Shown in pieces: positions 13,301 through 28,300 of a stretch of DNA of 64,000 nt. The DNA comes from Norana najaformis (lineage: Eukaryota; Annelida; Clitellata; Crassiclitellata; Hormogastridae), in contig OZ029913.1 of assembly GCA_964023275.1 (NCBI GenBank), forward strand, positions 54,533,976 through 54,597,975, in the 5' to 3' direction. The notes under the pieces were generated by a model, which saw nothing but the letters and a program-made list of their open reading frames with translations, ran no database searches and had not been told where the DNA came from. Position 1 is the first letter of the stretch, and every line of letters begins with the position of its first letter. The translations under genes were made by a program, and so were the position numbers.

Positions 13301-16300
13301 GAGAGTGAAGAATCTAAGCACCTGTTATAATTTATGGTCTTACAACTAAGAATCTCTGTGCTGAAGATCAAGCATCACACAACAGGATTTCATCAACAGC
13401 ACAACTTAAATTCACATCTGCTCATGGAATTTATACAGTGCATTCGAAATAATAAAGACGATCAAAGCCATGTCACCTTGTGTTTCTTGACGAGGGACTG
13501 AACGCTGGCTTCATCATGGCCCACATCTTCGCTGGACACAATACGGAATGTGTCTGTAATCCAAGCCTCAGCATCTTCCGCATCAGCAAAGAACTGTCAC
13601 CATAAATCACCATCAACAGTTAATTGGAATTATCATGCAATATATAAGTCATAAAATTAGATCTGGCTGAAAAGAAACTATGCCAGTAAAACCCTACTGA
13701 CAGTTAAAAGAGTAGTGAAACACATTAAAGGTTTGAGTTATCGTCAAAGATTCAAAACTTGATTCATGCTCAGAGTGTTCTTTAAAAATTCCACCAAAGC
13801 TTCTGTCAAAGCAAACATCACTTTTAACAGTGCAGTAGAAACCCACAAAACCATACAGTAATGTATGACAGAACCCATTTCATGAACTAGTTCTGATTCA
13901 AATAACTGTTTGTCGGTTTGTTTGTGACACAGTGGTCATTTCATGACAAGTCTGTAATCCGACTGAGGGTTAGAGCCTGTTGAGCGGAGACTGCATAACA
14001 AACCTGGACAAGTTGTTTGCGATTCAGGCTTAATGATCTGGCATGCATAATAAATGCAAAATTAATAAATATCTTAATTCGCTTACCAAAGATGTAACAT
14101 ACCATAAAACAGGACTGGAGAGGCATTATTCTCATGCGAAACTACCCAAAACTAAAGGCATCATTTGAAAGCGCCAAAGCTAGTTTCACGGTGCTTGGTC
14201 AACAAATTTCGCGAATGTAAAGCTTAGAAATTTCTCAGTGTGACATAACAGCTGCATCAGAAGACGAGCTCATTCACCAAATCAAGTTCACAAGGGCCAG
14301 ATGAAAATGACAAATAAGCATATTAGTAAATGCCAAGGCAATGAACCTGATAAAAGTTGAGCGAGTCCTGGAGTCGTTGCTTCCTGTAGTTGGCCAGACC
14401 CATCAGACCCTTCCACTGTTCATCAATCTCATTGATACGACCACTGATCTGTTCACTGCCAAAGTTGCCAGCCTCAATGAGATCACGGCCGACCTGAAGG
14501 ACATCCTCAAGATGTGCACGACGTGAGTTTAGCTCATCTTCAATAGCCTGAAAGAATGATAGACCCCAGTATAAAAAATTCCATTGCCTGTCTTCTCTTC
14601 CATCCTGGCAAGCTTGATTCCTCAAAGACAGACTACTACAGTTTGATACAAAGCCTAAAGTTGGATGAAAAATCCATTAACACATCCTACACAGCAGATA
14701 CAAAACAGGAGTAGATCATGTAACAGTTTTCACCAATCTTTGCAAAAGACACACAAAAAATCAAATGAAACAATCATTTAAATATCAGGGGTCAGCAGCA
14801 AATAATTTATGCATAAACTATGAACAGCAAATGTCACCTTGAATTTGGTCAGCAGCAACTGGACACTGGTCAAGTCATGTCCAAGATCTGGTGAGGACAT
14901 AATCTGCTCTTTCTCCTTGATCCATCCCTCCTCGTCTGCCATGTCTGCGTAGAATTGCCACATCTTGCGTGACTCTCCAAGGCGTCTCAGACGATCAGCA
15001 GACAATTGCTTTATTTCTTCGTAGGCAGCCGTCAGATGATTAATCCGATCGTTCACAATCTGTGGGTCACACGGCTTGTAACCTGACGACATGGATTAAC
15101 AGCCAATGCTTTTTTCATTCAACATAAATTAATAGTATCTCTGCTCAAATCTTGAAGGCTGGCTCAGCAATGATCACTACAACTATACAATACAATGCAC
15201 CACTTTTATGCATAAGTTACACCTCAAGTGACCAGCAAACAATGATAAACAACAATATATATTCTACACAATATAATATACACTGTATACTAAACAGAAA
15301 TAAGGAAATAAACACAAACATCAGAGGACAGCTAAAAAATAACAGTAGGACTCCAAAACTGTTAAGAGTTACTCTTTAAGTGGTGCTACGTAAACTTGTG
15401 ATTACAATTACAATTTACATCATGACAATAACCTCTGATATTCAAGATTTCAAAGCTCAGATGCTTGTTTCAAGGTTCTATCTGAACAAAAATAATTGGA
15501 AAACAGCAAACATCAAATGAAGAAAACTCAATTCAATAAAAATATCACAGCAATACTTTATGAAAACAAAACTGCATGTAAAAGTCTGTCATCTCTTCAA
15601 ATGAAAATTAACCTGAGAAGCTACAGCTTCCTCAGCATCTATTCACACAACAAAACACAGAAATCAAATCAATATTAGAAAGGTCATTCACTAAGAATTA
15701 CCCTCCACGTCTGGGAAATCCGTGTCAATGTATTTCTGCGCTTCAGCTGTAATTGTCTGAACTCTGTTGCCGATGACATTGATGTCTGACTCGAGCAGAC
15801 TGTGTTTCTGGATGAGATCGTCCACACCCAACAGATGCTTGCCAAAGTCTTCTGACTGAAGGCGTGCCTGTGAGAAAATAACCTATTATCAGCAATCAAA
15901 CAAATGCACAATTTCCTGATTTCTAGGTAACAACGCATCAGAATTTCATCACGTCTGGAATTCAACTGTTCGCACATCATTAGAAACTGATAATGCCCAG
16001 ATATTTCATGAAAAGTTGTTCAGTTATTGAATGACAAATAAGCAATAACAACATAATCAATAAATAAACAATATAAATACAATCACATGAAACTCTAAGC
16101 ATATCCTTAATTACTCAAGCAGCAGTGAATTACTACTGCTATACGGATTCTTCCATCACGCAATTTATTTGACACGTCATCAGTGTATAATAATTTGCCT
16201 TCCAAAGTTTTCCATAGGCACCAACGGAACAAGCATAAGCATTTGAAAACCATGCCATTCGTTTGTTGTTTTGTTTTCAGGTCAGGAGCACCTCTGAGGA

Positions 16301-19300
16301 GTTTCCCTTGTCTTGGCGCTATATAAATTTCCGATTACAACTAGAGTAGAATAATCAACAAATAATTACAAAGCAACAACCTACCTTGATCTCATCCGTC
16401 CAATCAAGGATGTACAGCATTTCCTGAAACGTTTTCTGAAGCTCGTGTGATAATTCCAAACGGCGACGGCGAGAGCGCAACAGATCCAGAAGAAATTGCC
16501 AAAGTGCAAGGACATTGTTCTTTCTAAAAAAATGAACCACTGGGTACTTAAATATGAGTCCTGTAACACAACAGCAACAATCCAGCCAATGAGCATCCTT
16601 TTTTACAAGGGCCGTTGAATGCAACAAATTGTAATATAATACAAGAGAACATTCGATTATGCTCTGGAATCTCCTTATAACACCTTTGTGTTATATATCA
16701 GCTACCCTGTTATACCAAGCTTGAGCTAAATAAAGTCGCTAGCTGATTCGGTCACTATGCAAACTCTATGATGTTGTTTAGGTCATGGCTGAAGTCCAAT
16801 CTTTGGATTGCTTATCCATGGCTTATCCGGTCTCCGGGGCCTCACAGATTTCACCTGGTTCTGTCCAACAGATTATGCTTATGCAAAGAGCTTTTGCTCA
16901 GAAGCAACCATCAATTGTTGCCTTTTGCATTATGATAACAATGCTACAGAAGTTTCTATATTACATTAAATTAATTCAAATGAAGTTAAATTTTAAAGAC
17001 GAATTACTTGGGATCCTTGTTCCCAAATTCATCACAACCAACTTCATGTTAAAATAATGTACATTAGTAGGTAGTGTTTATCTCTAAAAGCATTTCAAAA
17101 GTGCAAACTTATTATAGTAAGTTGGACTTCTCTCTCCAGATTCAGCACTGAAAGGCCAACGGAAACAGAAGTGGAGTACAAAAGAATCGACCATGTCACC
17201 TGGTAGTGATGCGTTCGATGTCATGGTAGTTCTGCTCCTCCAGATCTGCTGCCACTCCTACTACTGACTGGACCCGTTCCTCATAGGCTGTGATGTCTGT
17301 TTCAATGGCTTCGTGCTTCTTAGTCGCAGCCTCAACCGCAGCCAGATCATAGCCAAAGTTGTCCTGTGAAACCAATCGCTGGTTTTCGCTTAGCCATGTT
17401 TCGCGCATGCCAGCTTTTCGGTCAAAACGAGAAGCAAGCAGCTCTAGCTTCTCTTGTCTGATATATAAATATATATAAATATATATATATAAAACAAATT
17501 GTAATCAAACAGTAAAATATTACAGAAACAGCACCTTAACATTATAAATACATTAAAATGAGAAGAATTGTATCCTCAAGTGTCCCTGAGGATGTGACTT
17601 CACCAAATTCCAAACAGAAACTCAAGCGCTATTTGCTGATGCACAACAGTTTTGCAGCCAAAAAGATCAAACTGTTGCTTTACAAATTCACTAAAACTGA
17701 TGACACTAAACAGTCAACAGACAGCAATTTCTAAACAAACGATGGGAAATGGTAAAACTGTCTTTTGTTTCAGAATTTCTCAAGAATTTGAATTTGGAGG
17801 CAAATTTTGATATTGCAGTCAATCTGTGAAGTACAGGCTATCCTGTACCAGGGTTTCTCCTCAGAAGTTAAACCATCAATAAACATGACTAATGTTTTAA
17901 AACTAAACAAACTCAATTTTTGAAAAACTGGTCCACTACATGTTCCCTAAAATAACTTACATGCTTCTAGTTCTTAATAGGGAAGAACAGAGGTTTGACA
18001 CAGACCTGATGAGCTCTTCACGAAGAGCCAGCTCCCTCTCGTGTTCTGCCTTTTCCAGCGATTCCCATGCTCGGTTGATGTCTCCCAGCTTCTTTCCTTC
18101 TTGAGGCAGATACGGTTTCTGGTTGTTTGCACGCATTTTGCTCTGGATTGTGAACAGCAACACTTCCAGGTTTCCTTTCTCAACAAACCTTAAATTTTAA
18201 AAAAGTCACGACGCTATTAGCATCTGTGGTAACACCAACTAGGTGATGTCAACAGAAAGGCATAAACCTTAAAGATGCCTAGCAACTACATCAAAATGCA
18301 ACAACTCTGCACCTATTTCTTTTAAATATTTACTTACCGTATATACTCGCGTATAAGTCGAGAAATTTTAGACTATTTCAGGTTGACGAAAAAGCTCTTC
18401 GACTTATACGCGCGACGCTAAATAGACAGATGATTTTCGGACCGATTTTCGGACTGAAATTTAAACAATGCAAAAAGCGGACCTAAAATTACGTTTGTTT
18501 CAGTTGTCTGCTTTTTACATCATTTTTCAAGAGAAATGACATTTTATATGCTTTCTGAATAAATATTGGTCAAAACGAAATATACTTCACTTATAATAAT
18601 GTTATTGTATATATCATGCGTCAAAAGCGAATTCCTTTATTATCGCCTGCTGAGACCTCCGCCCGAAGAAATGAAATATTATCAAGGTATGCATACCTTA
18701 TTCCTAATCGTTACATCACGATTTCTATAGTGCCAAAAGCCATGAAACCAACTTCAGCACTGGCTTAGTCTCATAATCGGAGTACGGAAACAAATAACCT
18801 ACCGGGTAACATCAGAGTGCGAAATTCCAGTACAAATCAAAGTATTATGTGGCTAAAATTCGCTCCGTCCTTAGAAGTTGTTCATAACGAACTTTTAAAT
18901 GAATGCAATGCAGTCTATTGCGTATAGAGCAAACTCGATTTTGAACTCCTTGATAAACAACGTGAATAGTGTGTAATGTCTCGCAACCAATACACAACCA
19001 TAATCGTCTTCAGTGCCCTAAAAAGCAAAGTCGTTGGAACCAGCGTTTCCAAAAGCGATTAGTAAACATCATAATTGACAGGCTGGTAAGTCAGGCAGAT
19101 TACGGAACCCCGATGCACATCAAAGTACCGGTATGAGTCGGTCAACATGGCTGAAATTCGCACCCAGTCCTTAGAAGTTGGTCACAAAGAACCTCTAAAT
19201 AAACACAACCTACGGTCTATAGATTTTGCTATTAAAGCGTCGGGTTTCGCGTATATTTTATAAGATGAAGGATAATGCGCTAGGTGCAGTCAAAATGTAT

Positions 19301-22300
19301 GTCCTGGGTATAGTGCTTGCGCACTATGCTGCGGTGCGCATTATATGTGGATCAAAGTAAAAATCAGGCAAAATAATGCTATTGCGCGTTATACACAAGT
19401 GCGCATAATAACCCGGAAAATACGGTACATCAAAGAAAGAACGAAAAATCAAAGGCTTTTGCTTCTTTAGAAGTAAAGGTATATAAAGCAATCCAGATTT
19501 AACATGAATCATAATTCCGTATTTCGAAGACTATAGAGCTACGTAGTTTACAAATTGAATAATAGTTTTCCTGCTAAAATTTTTATTGCATTTATATTCA
19601 ATACCGTTAATAAAAAATCGACTTATACGCGGGTCTTGAATTTTGTACTAAATTTTCGGTCTAAAATCCGACTTCGACTTATACGCGGACGGACTAATAC
19701 GCGGGTATATACGGTATGTAAACAGAACTAATTTCTTATTTCTTTTGTAGCAAACCAGATTAGACAGATTCAGTTGCTTACTTGACTGGCTTTTCGACTG
19801 TTCTGTATGTATTGAAAGCAGCCAACTGCTGCTGCACACCAGGAAGGGAGTTGGCAAACTTCCTCTCATTCAACAGACCGATCATATTTTTTATCCACTC
19901 CAGAAGGTCTGTTGTCAATTTGTCATAGTCTGTAATCATATCCTGATATTCTCGGCATTGGTTGATGACCTTGCAAAGTACAGATCCGGTACAGCAAATA
20001 ACATAACGCACCCAAAAATACATACTGTAGATATAAACAACTGTGATCTATTTCATCATTTTTGCTATATCCAGATATTACACAACCTCAAAAACAGAGA
20101 TCTGTCCAGAAGCTGACCCTCGCAGGACATTTCAAGGTCTTAATTGGCACTTCAGCATATGCCGCAACAAATTACAATTCCAGTGGAAATCTCAAAAGTG
20201 GAAAATGTGCCGCATAACTGGATATTTCTAATGTGAAAAAGTAAAGACATCCTTGTTTACTTGTAAATGCTTCTACATAAGTTTATCAGAAGTTGGGTTT
20301 GAAGGGTTTTAATGATATTTGACTGAAGCACTAACATGAACACAGCAGTTCAACCACAGAGCCTTTTAACCTCCCTGTTTGCACTGGCACTCAGACACCC
20401 AAGCTAGAAGTATGGCACGAAGCTGGCCAGATCTTGTATGGACAGTGACCCAAAGAAATACTAACTGGGCTCAGCATTGCTTAACTTCACTGTGCTTGTT
20501 TGTCAGCATTATATCAACATTATATCACACCAAAAACAATAACACCATGACATACAGGAAAGAAGTGTGCAGAACATGTTACTGCTTTCCACTAGAAACC
20601 GGTATAAAACCACAAACTGGCCATGTATGTATACATGTATGTATGTATCTGAGCTTTTGCATAGATCATTTTAAGGATATTTTCAAAACTGCCATGACCA
20701 TGGCTATCAAAGGGATCTAAACAGGTGTGCCGTAATATAAGAAGTGAATGTAACTTGAGCCATTGTTTCCCTAATAGAAATAGATCTGTAAGAACGACTG
20801 TTTACCTTTCCCACTCTTCGTCCCTGCACTGACTCAGCCTTCATCTTGGAGAAGTAGTGGTAATATGTGACAACGTATGTAATGATTGACTTCTCATCAG
20901 GATAATCAACATTGACATCTATAAGAGACACACATACACCAACATATGCACACTGCAATAAGGATATTTTTATTGAATCCTGCAGTAATAGCAACACAGC
21001 TCAGATTCAGTTTACTTCAGTGGTGTCTGATTCAGTATTCTAATTCTGTATATGTACCAATACATTTTCTGGTCAGTGACTTGAATACTCAGTTTTGTTG
21101 TGCCATCAGTTGATGCCTTGCACATTAGACACTGACACCATAGAAGCTTCTAATTAATAATAATACCTAACATATATATATTAAGCGACTGAAATAGATA
21201 AACAGATCTGCAATGCACTACCAATAATATTAATGTTACAAGCAATCGAACTAGATAAACACATGTGGAAAAACAAAATACATAAAAAGAACTTACAATA
21301 ACTCAAAAATATATAATATGTAACTGCATAAAAATGCCTAACTATACAGTTATGGTAATGCAGGATAACAAAAGGCCCAATCGTACAGCTCTGTCATAAG
21401 TAGTTTTCAGAGGCACAAACCAACAACTGGTCAATTTCCATTATTATAAGTACACAGCCCAACAAAGTCATCTTCATTTACATATTTATATAATACACTT
21501 AATACATGTGCAAAGTCAGTAAATCTGAATCTGAGGTTCAAGACAGGCGTGTGCAAACATCTCGTCTATGTTGTTACACAGAGTCCACTCAGCACACTCA
21601 AACCTGCAATCAATGGTTTACAGACCAGATATTCCACTGTGTCATAACAGATTTTTCTTTTGTATGATGCCAATCAAACTGGGGTTAATCGTGTGTCATC
21701 ATGAAGAATTCTTTAACCCCAGATGCAGTAAAGGTAGATCCATGGTTAAAACCAGTCTGATCAGCATCATACAAAATAGAACTTTGTTAATTAAAGATAC
21801 TTACCTTCAGCATCAAGCAGTCGAGTAAGACCAAGTTTCTCTTCGGCAGTGTTAAAGGCATTGTTCAGATTGTGGGTAGGATTGCTCTTTGTCAGTGTGT
21901 TGTACTCTATCAGGTCAGGTCTAAAATTATCAAGATTGTAATTTGTATAGAACATTTATATAGTGCCTCTCAGCTAATATTTTCAGTCATTCAGGTCCAG
22001 CAGAATATTATCAGGATGGCAATTCTGCATCATAAGACATCCAGTTGCTGGTTTTACAGAAGTGAAACTTTTAAACCCAGTTAACATGGAACAAACTAAC
22101 AGAACCACCCAGGTCACTAGTCGGTAACTTCGAGTGATGCTGAGGCTGATTGGCAATGCAGCCAATTCCTGCCATTGTGTCTGAGATTCTAATCTCAGTA
22201 GGTTCAGGAAATGTCATGCAGTTATATAACCTGTAACAGAATCTCTCTGGATTTCTGGCAAAAGTTTCTGTTTGCATAGTTGAAAATCCTATAAACTTAA

Positions 22301-25300
22301 TAGAACTGCATCTCTAACGACAAAGTTACCTAAAGATTGTATGTCCTAAATGAATACTAATCACAGTGTTAATTTGCTGACTAAGATATTTGCAAACAAA
22401 CCGTTTGGGTCAGGTTAAAAGCCTTTGTTAGTTGTGAACTAGTCATCTTAAAGTGCATGAATTGTGAATATGAAAACATAATGTGTGCCACTGTATCATA
22501 AACTGGATCAGCCCCAAAAACTCAGTCTGTAAAATCAAAATAAACCACTAATACCTGTGCTTGTGAATCAGAGCGTTAAAAGCCAAGCCATCACGCCAGC
22601 TGGTAGTGAAATTTCTGACATTGACATTGGGATATCCAGCTGTCTTCATCTGGCACCAGAGTAGTAAGGCATCTTTGGCTGACTTAATTTCACTGCTGTC
22701 TATCTCTTCGACTGTAATGTCTTGTATCTACTCAGAGAGGAACACAAAAATACTGTCCATTCTGGATGCAAAACTAAACCCAAGATATTCAATCTTCACC
22801 TTGAAGGTACAATTTTAAGCACTTGCAAGAAAACATTTGTTAGCGGTATTCAGGTTTTCCAGTCAAACAATGATACTTTTAGTCAGTCATGGATGTTGAC
22901 TAGTCACAATCTACATCGTTGGTCATAGGCCACTAAGCTCGAGCCCTCCCCCAATAACTGAGGTCCTAGGCTTGGCAAGGTTTGAGCCACCCCAATATTT
23001 TTATCAATTAACTCCATAAACAAGGTAGGTGTTTGACCTATAAATTTCCACATCCAGCAAACTCATTTACCTCTGGAGTGGGAACAGTGTGTAAAAAGAG
23101 TGGAAAATCCAGCTGGGCTTCCCAAATAATTTTAAATAAGTTCACACCTATGAAGCTGGTTCAATCGGTAAAAAGCAGGTAGAGCTGCCAAACTGTTTAA
23201 TGATTTACTTGGTTTATGTTTTAGTGGGGCACCTGAAATCGAAGGATGATGGTCCATATGAGGCCAAGAGTGAGCCTTGGGTTGCCATCGACAATGTCGT
23301 GCGCTCCCATGTTCTCAAGGTGAACCCTTTGCTCATTGAGGAATGTTAAGGACTTGTCGACATTCTCCAGACAGTGGATCCTCATCTTGCCTTTGGTCGG
23401 ATTTGGCTGAAAACAGACAAACACCAATCAATCAGACTGGTTCAGGAAACAACAGGCCATTTCAGTTGGCTATACAAAGTGGCACATGTGCCTACAGGAG
23501 TCCCTAAGGCCAAGATTCACTTAAAGACTATTCCTCAAGGATACTACAGAGGCACAATGCTATTACATGAAATACAAGCACATGTTACACGAGTACATAC
23601 AATATACGCTTATACAAAGTCATATACATACAAACAACTCAGTAAATTTTATCCATACATAAATACATTATATTCAGTGTGTATAACGATTTATTGGTGC
23701 TGGTACCTTTTATAAAGTTACTTACTAAAGCAATCAAAATTAAGGGAAAGGGGACTAAAACCCTCTCCCCAAATTCATTCCTAGATACTTTAAACTCTGT
23801 TTAATATTCACCGAGTGCCCATATCTTTCTGTTTACGAAAAACATTATAAATATATATATACACACATATATATACACACATAATGTGTTCGCATATTTA
23901 CGAAAAACATCTTGGCGCATAATATGCTTATGTATGCACAGCATTTGAAGTGGATCTGTGTTCATATGAAGTACCATTCACATTGATCAAACAGCAATTT
24001 CACAAACAGCATAGGTAATTTGTAACACATAAACACATCGTTACAACACAACATCTACCCACATTAATACATATCTTAAAAGACACCATAATTCATCAGG
24101 TGATTCTAGGTGAAGGCCCAACCACACAGGCTAACAAAATTCACATTTATGCTCTGGTGATGATTTGTTTGGTATCCCAAAAACTTTACCATTGGAATGA
24201 CAGCAACCCATTACTGGTTCACTTGGCTCCTCCCACTGTCATACCCAGGAGTACAAATGCCAGTGGTATTAGGGCAAAATGGATGAATGCTACATTGGCA
24301 CATAAACAGACAGATAAACGCAACAATCAAATAAGACAGACAGTCTGATAATGCAGTCATGTTGCTAAGTACAAAAGCATGTTGTTGAGTTCTATTGCCA
24401 GTGGCAAGATATCAAGAAATACAACCTCTGCACAGACATGGCCAAGTGCAAGGCAGATACAGAGACATAAAGCAATACAAAGACACAACCAAGAATACAC
24501 AAAAAGTACAGGTGAACAATGGCAGAGCAGAGGTCTACATGTGAAAATGAAAGTGAACGTCTCATCAGTGCATACTCTCAAACAAAAGCTACAACCAAAT
24601 TGCAAATCCAAAAGGTTACGTCAGCCAACATCTAAATGACATGTGACGTAAGACAGAAAGGCTGCTAATAATGAGTAAGTGGGTTGCACAAAAACCAATT
24701 TCAGATTCTTAGCCTTCATCAGGAATAACATAGAGCTGGAAATGAGTCGACTGAATAAGTAAATACAGGAACAGTTCTGGTCTTGGCCAAAAAATTGTTC
24801 ATGCTCCAAAAATAGTCCAAGTGCATGAAACCCTCTATAAAGGTCTCTACATAGTAACTATCTCAGGGAAGGCTCAAACCTGTACTCTCCACGTTACAAG
24901 CGGAATGCTTTAACCAATCAGCTAATGTGCAATGTTTACACAGAAAAGCTGGCCTCTGAGACTGTAGCTTACAGTAAAAACTTATTTATGGAGTGATGCT
25001 TTAACAAAATTTCTATTTTAAGGATCATATTGTACTTGAGCAACTCAGTGGCAACATCTGTTTCCGTAATATACTACATACATCCTCTGCAAATGCATCC
25101 AAGCATCTATACAAGCTGTTTTCGACATCACATCTTGTTTAGCACAATCACTGTTTAGGGCTGCCTTTGAAACTTCTTTAGTTTAAATTCATATGCAAAA
25201 CGACTGTGCAAAGCAAATCCAGCCACTGCCTCAGGTTTTACTTCTGTCAGAATATTGAAAATGCTTTGACAGTGCACACACTTAAATAATTATAATCGAA

Positions 25301-28300
25301 GTCTCTAGAGCATGAGAGTTTGAGCAAGCACGCTCTAACTCCTACAGATAAACAGACCGTAACAGACAATACAAACAGTCAGCCTACACCTGCACCCAGT
25401 TGTCAATAGAATTAGTATACCCACTTCTATTCAGGCAACAAACACTAGCTTGCCAAGCCTGGGAACAGGCTAACATCATATTCTCAGGTTAAAAATCAAG
25501 ACTACGTTAATAAGGCTTGTCGGATAAGTTCTGAAACAAAAGTTCATCTAAACCTTACTTTAAAATGCTTTTATAATAAAAACAAACAATTTTACTGTTA
25601 AATATTAAATTACAGGAAAACAATTTCCCTAAAACAAATTATATTAAATTAAAGGAAAATAAAAAAGACAAATTAGAATAAACTACCAAATAAGTTTGCT
25701 CACTAAGTCAAGTAAATTACGATCAGGATAATATGAAATTGTATGAATATAAATTTAGTTTAAAGATTTCAATAATCTAAAATTCTAGAATGACTTCAAG
25801 AACGAATAATAAGAAGTAAAATATGTACCAGTCTCTCCCCAGACAGCACTTCCAGGAGCTTAATGAGCATCTTTCCATCTCTGAGATCGACGTAGAGATC
25901 TTGAATCTTGCACCCAACTCGATTCAGATGGGAGTTGACCCATTTACAGAATGTTTTCTTCTGGACAGTTTCTCGTTCGTCTAAACACAATCATAAACTG
26001 CTTATGACCAGCACATCATACAGTAAAACTACGGTACAAAATATACAGACAAAAGCATTAATATAATAAGCTTATAGTTACTGTCAAATTGTTCACCAAC
26101 GAAGATTTGCAATCAGAAGTCATTAGATAACGGATGCCTTTGATGAGTCATTAAAGAGGCGCTATATAAATCTGCGATTACAGTTACAATGATGTAGCAG
26201 TCATAGCTGGCTTCTGCAATATCACAGTACGAATATGAAGTCACAGAATGTTTTCTGTATTTTTAGACTAGCATTTCATGTTCAAGCAAAGTTAATTAAA
26301 TTATGAATTCCAATACTATTCATAATTCAATTATTGCATTCACCTAGTTGCAAACTTTGATTCTGATGCAAATTTGTGGTCAGTGTGCCTTTTTCATTAT
26401 GTAAAAATATTAATGTACAGAAAGTCACACAGATATGTGAATCTGTTTTATCACAGGCTGGGCTGGGTGTGCTTTTGCAATTATAGACTTTGTTTCCTTA
26501 TTTTATCATTATGAAACAGTGAAAAAATGCAGTCTTCCATTGCATTTAAGTGCAATTTAATTTGGCCCTGTTCTGCATACATTTTCTGCCTATATTTAAA
26601 CATGCTTGCTTAGATCTGTTACATGGCTGTGCATTTTTGTGAGGTTCTTAAAGGGTGCATGCTAAGTGTTTTGGTACATACATATATACATGATGATGCT
26701 TTTTTTCTGAAAAATAAGGCTTTCAGTCAGAAGGTGCATGCATGTGTGCTGAGGGATGTGCTCGAGTGTATGATAATTTTGAGTAAATTCGGACATTTTT
26801 CTCCTGTTGTGTCTGTATTTACATTGTTACTCAGTGGCAGGATGCCATTTTTAAATAAAGTGGTTGACTGTTTTGTGAAATCGATGGACAGGAATAGAAT
26901 AAATTTCTACGTGGTTGACTGGATTTATGATTCCTGTAATTATTGTAATTATGATTATTGTAATTAACTAGTGGATTGTACTGATTTTGTGAATGTAAAT
27001 GGTGCTTTGTTGTTGCTTTACACATAATTTTTTTCACAGACATATTATCATTATATATATTTGTTTACAATAAGCATTCTTTAAAGTTGATGTGATAAAT
27101 TCATTGGCATTAGAAGCATGAAAACCTTTCTTAATGACAGAAACCAGAATTGAACAAAATGGTTTTCAAATGCTTACGAAATAGAGGTCGAGAAAGACCA
27201 AGGAGCCCACATAATAGAGTGCTAGGCGACCTATCCTAGAAAGCTGGCCAACCACAGTGAAGCTTCTAAGCTGAACCATAGAGGTTCAGGTCAGGGGAAC
27301 AATCAGATCACCCTGCACAGCAGAGCAAAGAGTCCTCAGTCCAATCCTCGCCCAGATGTGAGTCACGAGTTTAATCTGTCTGCTGCACATATTATATGTG
27401 CATGCACAAGTACAACACCTGGGACATATAGATCTGTGTTTGTACATATACATACATACACACATATATTCTGTGTGCATATGTACATGTATACCAAATG
27501 TTGTAAGTACAAATTATTCATATGACATACATATATACGCAACTGCAACTACATGCACACGTATGTGCATATGCTAATACAGACATAAATAGTCAAGATA
27601 ACACTTTGATTGATGTAATCTTGGCCTCCTTTTCCTTCCAGTTTACTTAAGGCTGATCTATTTCAGTAAACAAAACTGGGGCAGAAGTTCACCAAATTAT
27701 ATTCCTAGACAAAGTTCCTCACTAAATTACATCACTACACAGAGTGCTCAGACAGAGGTTTGCAGACATAAGCAGAATGACTCAGTCAGGCTGAAGACTC
27801 ATCTATAGATAAGCCAGTGTGAGAATTATCACGCATCTTCTGTTTAGAATTTCTAAGTGTGAGCTAAGACTCATGACTTGTTCAGCACAACAACTTTTCT
27901 GCAACATACTTCAAATTCTTTCAACTTTTTAAAAAAACAATACTAGGCAGAGTCAGGGAGCCAAAATGCCTCCTTGGATAAAATGATAAAAACTGCATAA
28001 ATGGTTAAAAACTGCCAATGGCAAGATACCATGCCACAATCGCCACATAAAATTCCAAGACATTTCACTATGCTGCTGCATCTCCTGAACCCTATACTCA
28101 TGACATAAAAAGGGGAATATGTATGAGATTTGCATACAAGTTCTCATCCGCCCAGCATTGTTCTAAGGATGCTGTTGTTTGTTGTTTCATCAGCATATAG
28201 CTCTTAGGCTAGAGCAATTTCACTACCATTCTGCACATGTGCATGAGTCTGCCACCTGTGACATTCTAGTTACCTGAGCACTGCTTGATTAATCATAAAC

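Larger units (their letters stand above)
19970..22554 (-). other. Spectrin introns 4-6, largely featureless
   Basis: Apart from exons 5 and 6 only degraded traces: a minus-sense retroelement tail near 21928-21985, a short TATG run near 20625-20650 and a motif (GCAAAGTCAGTAAATCTGAA at 21510) also present near 43890 beside LINE remains. Confidence 0.5.
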
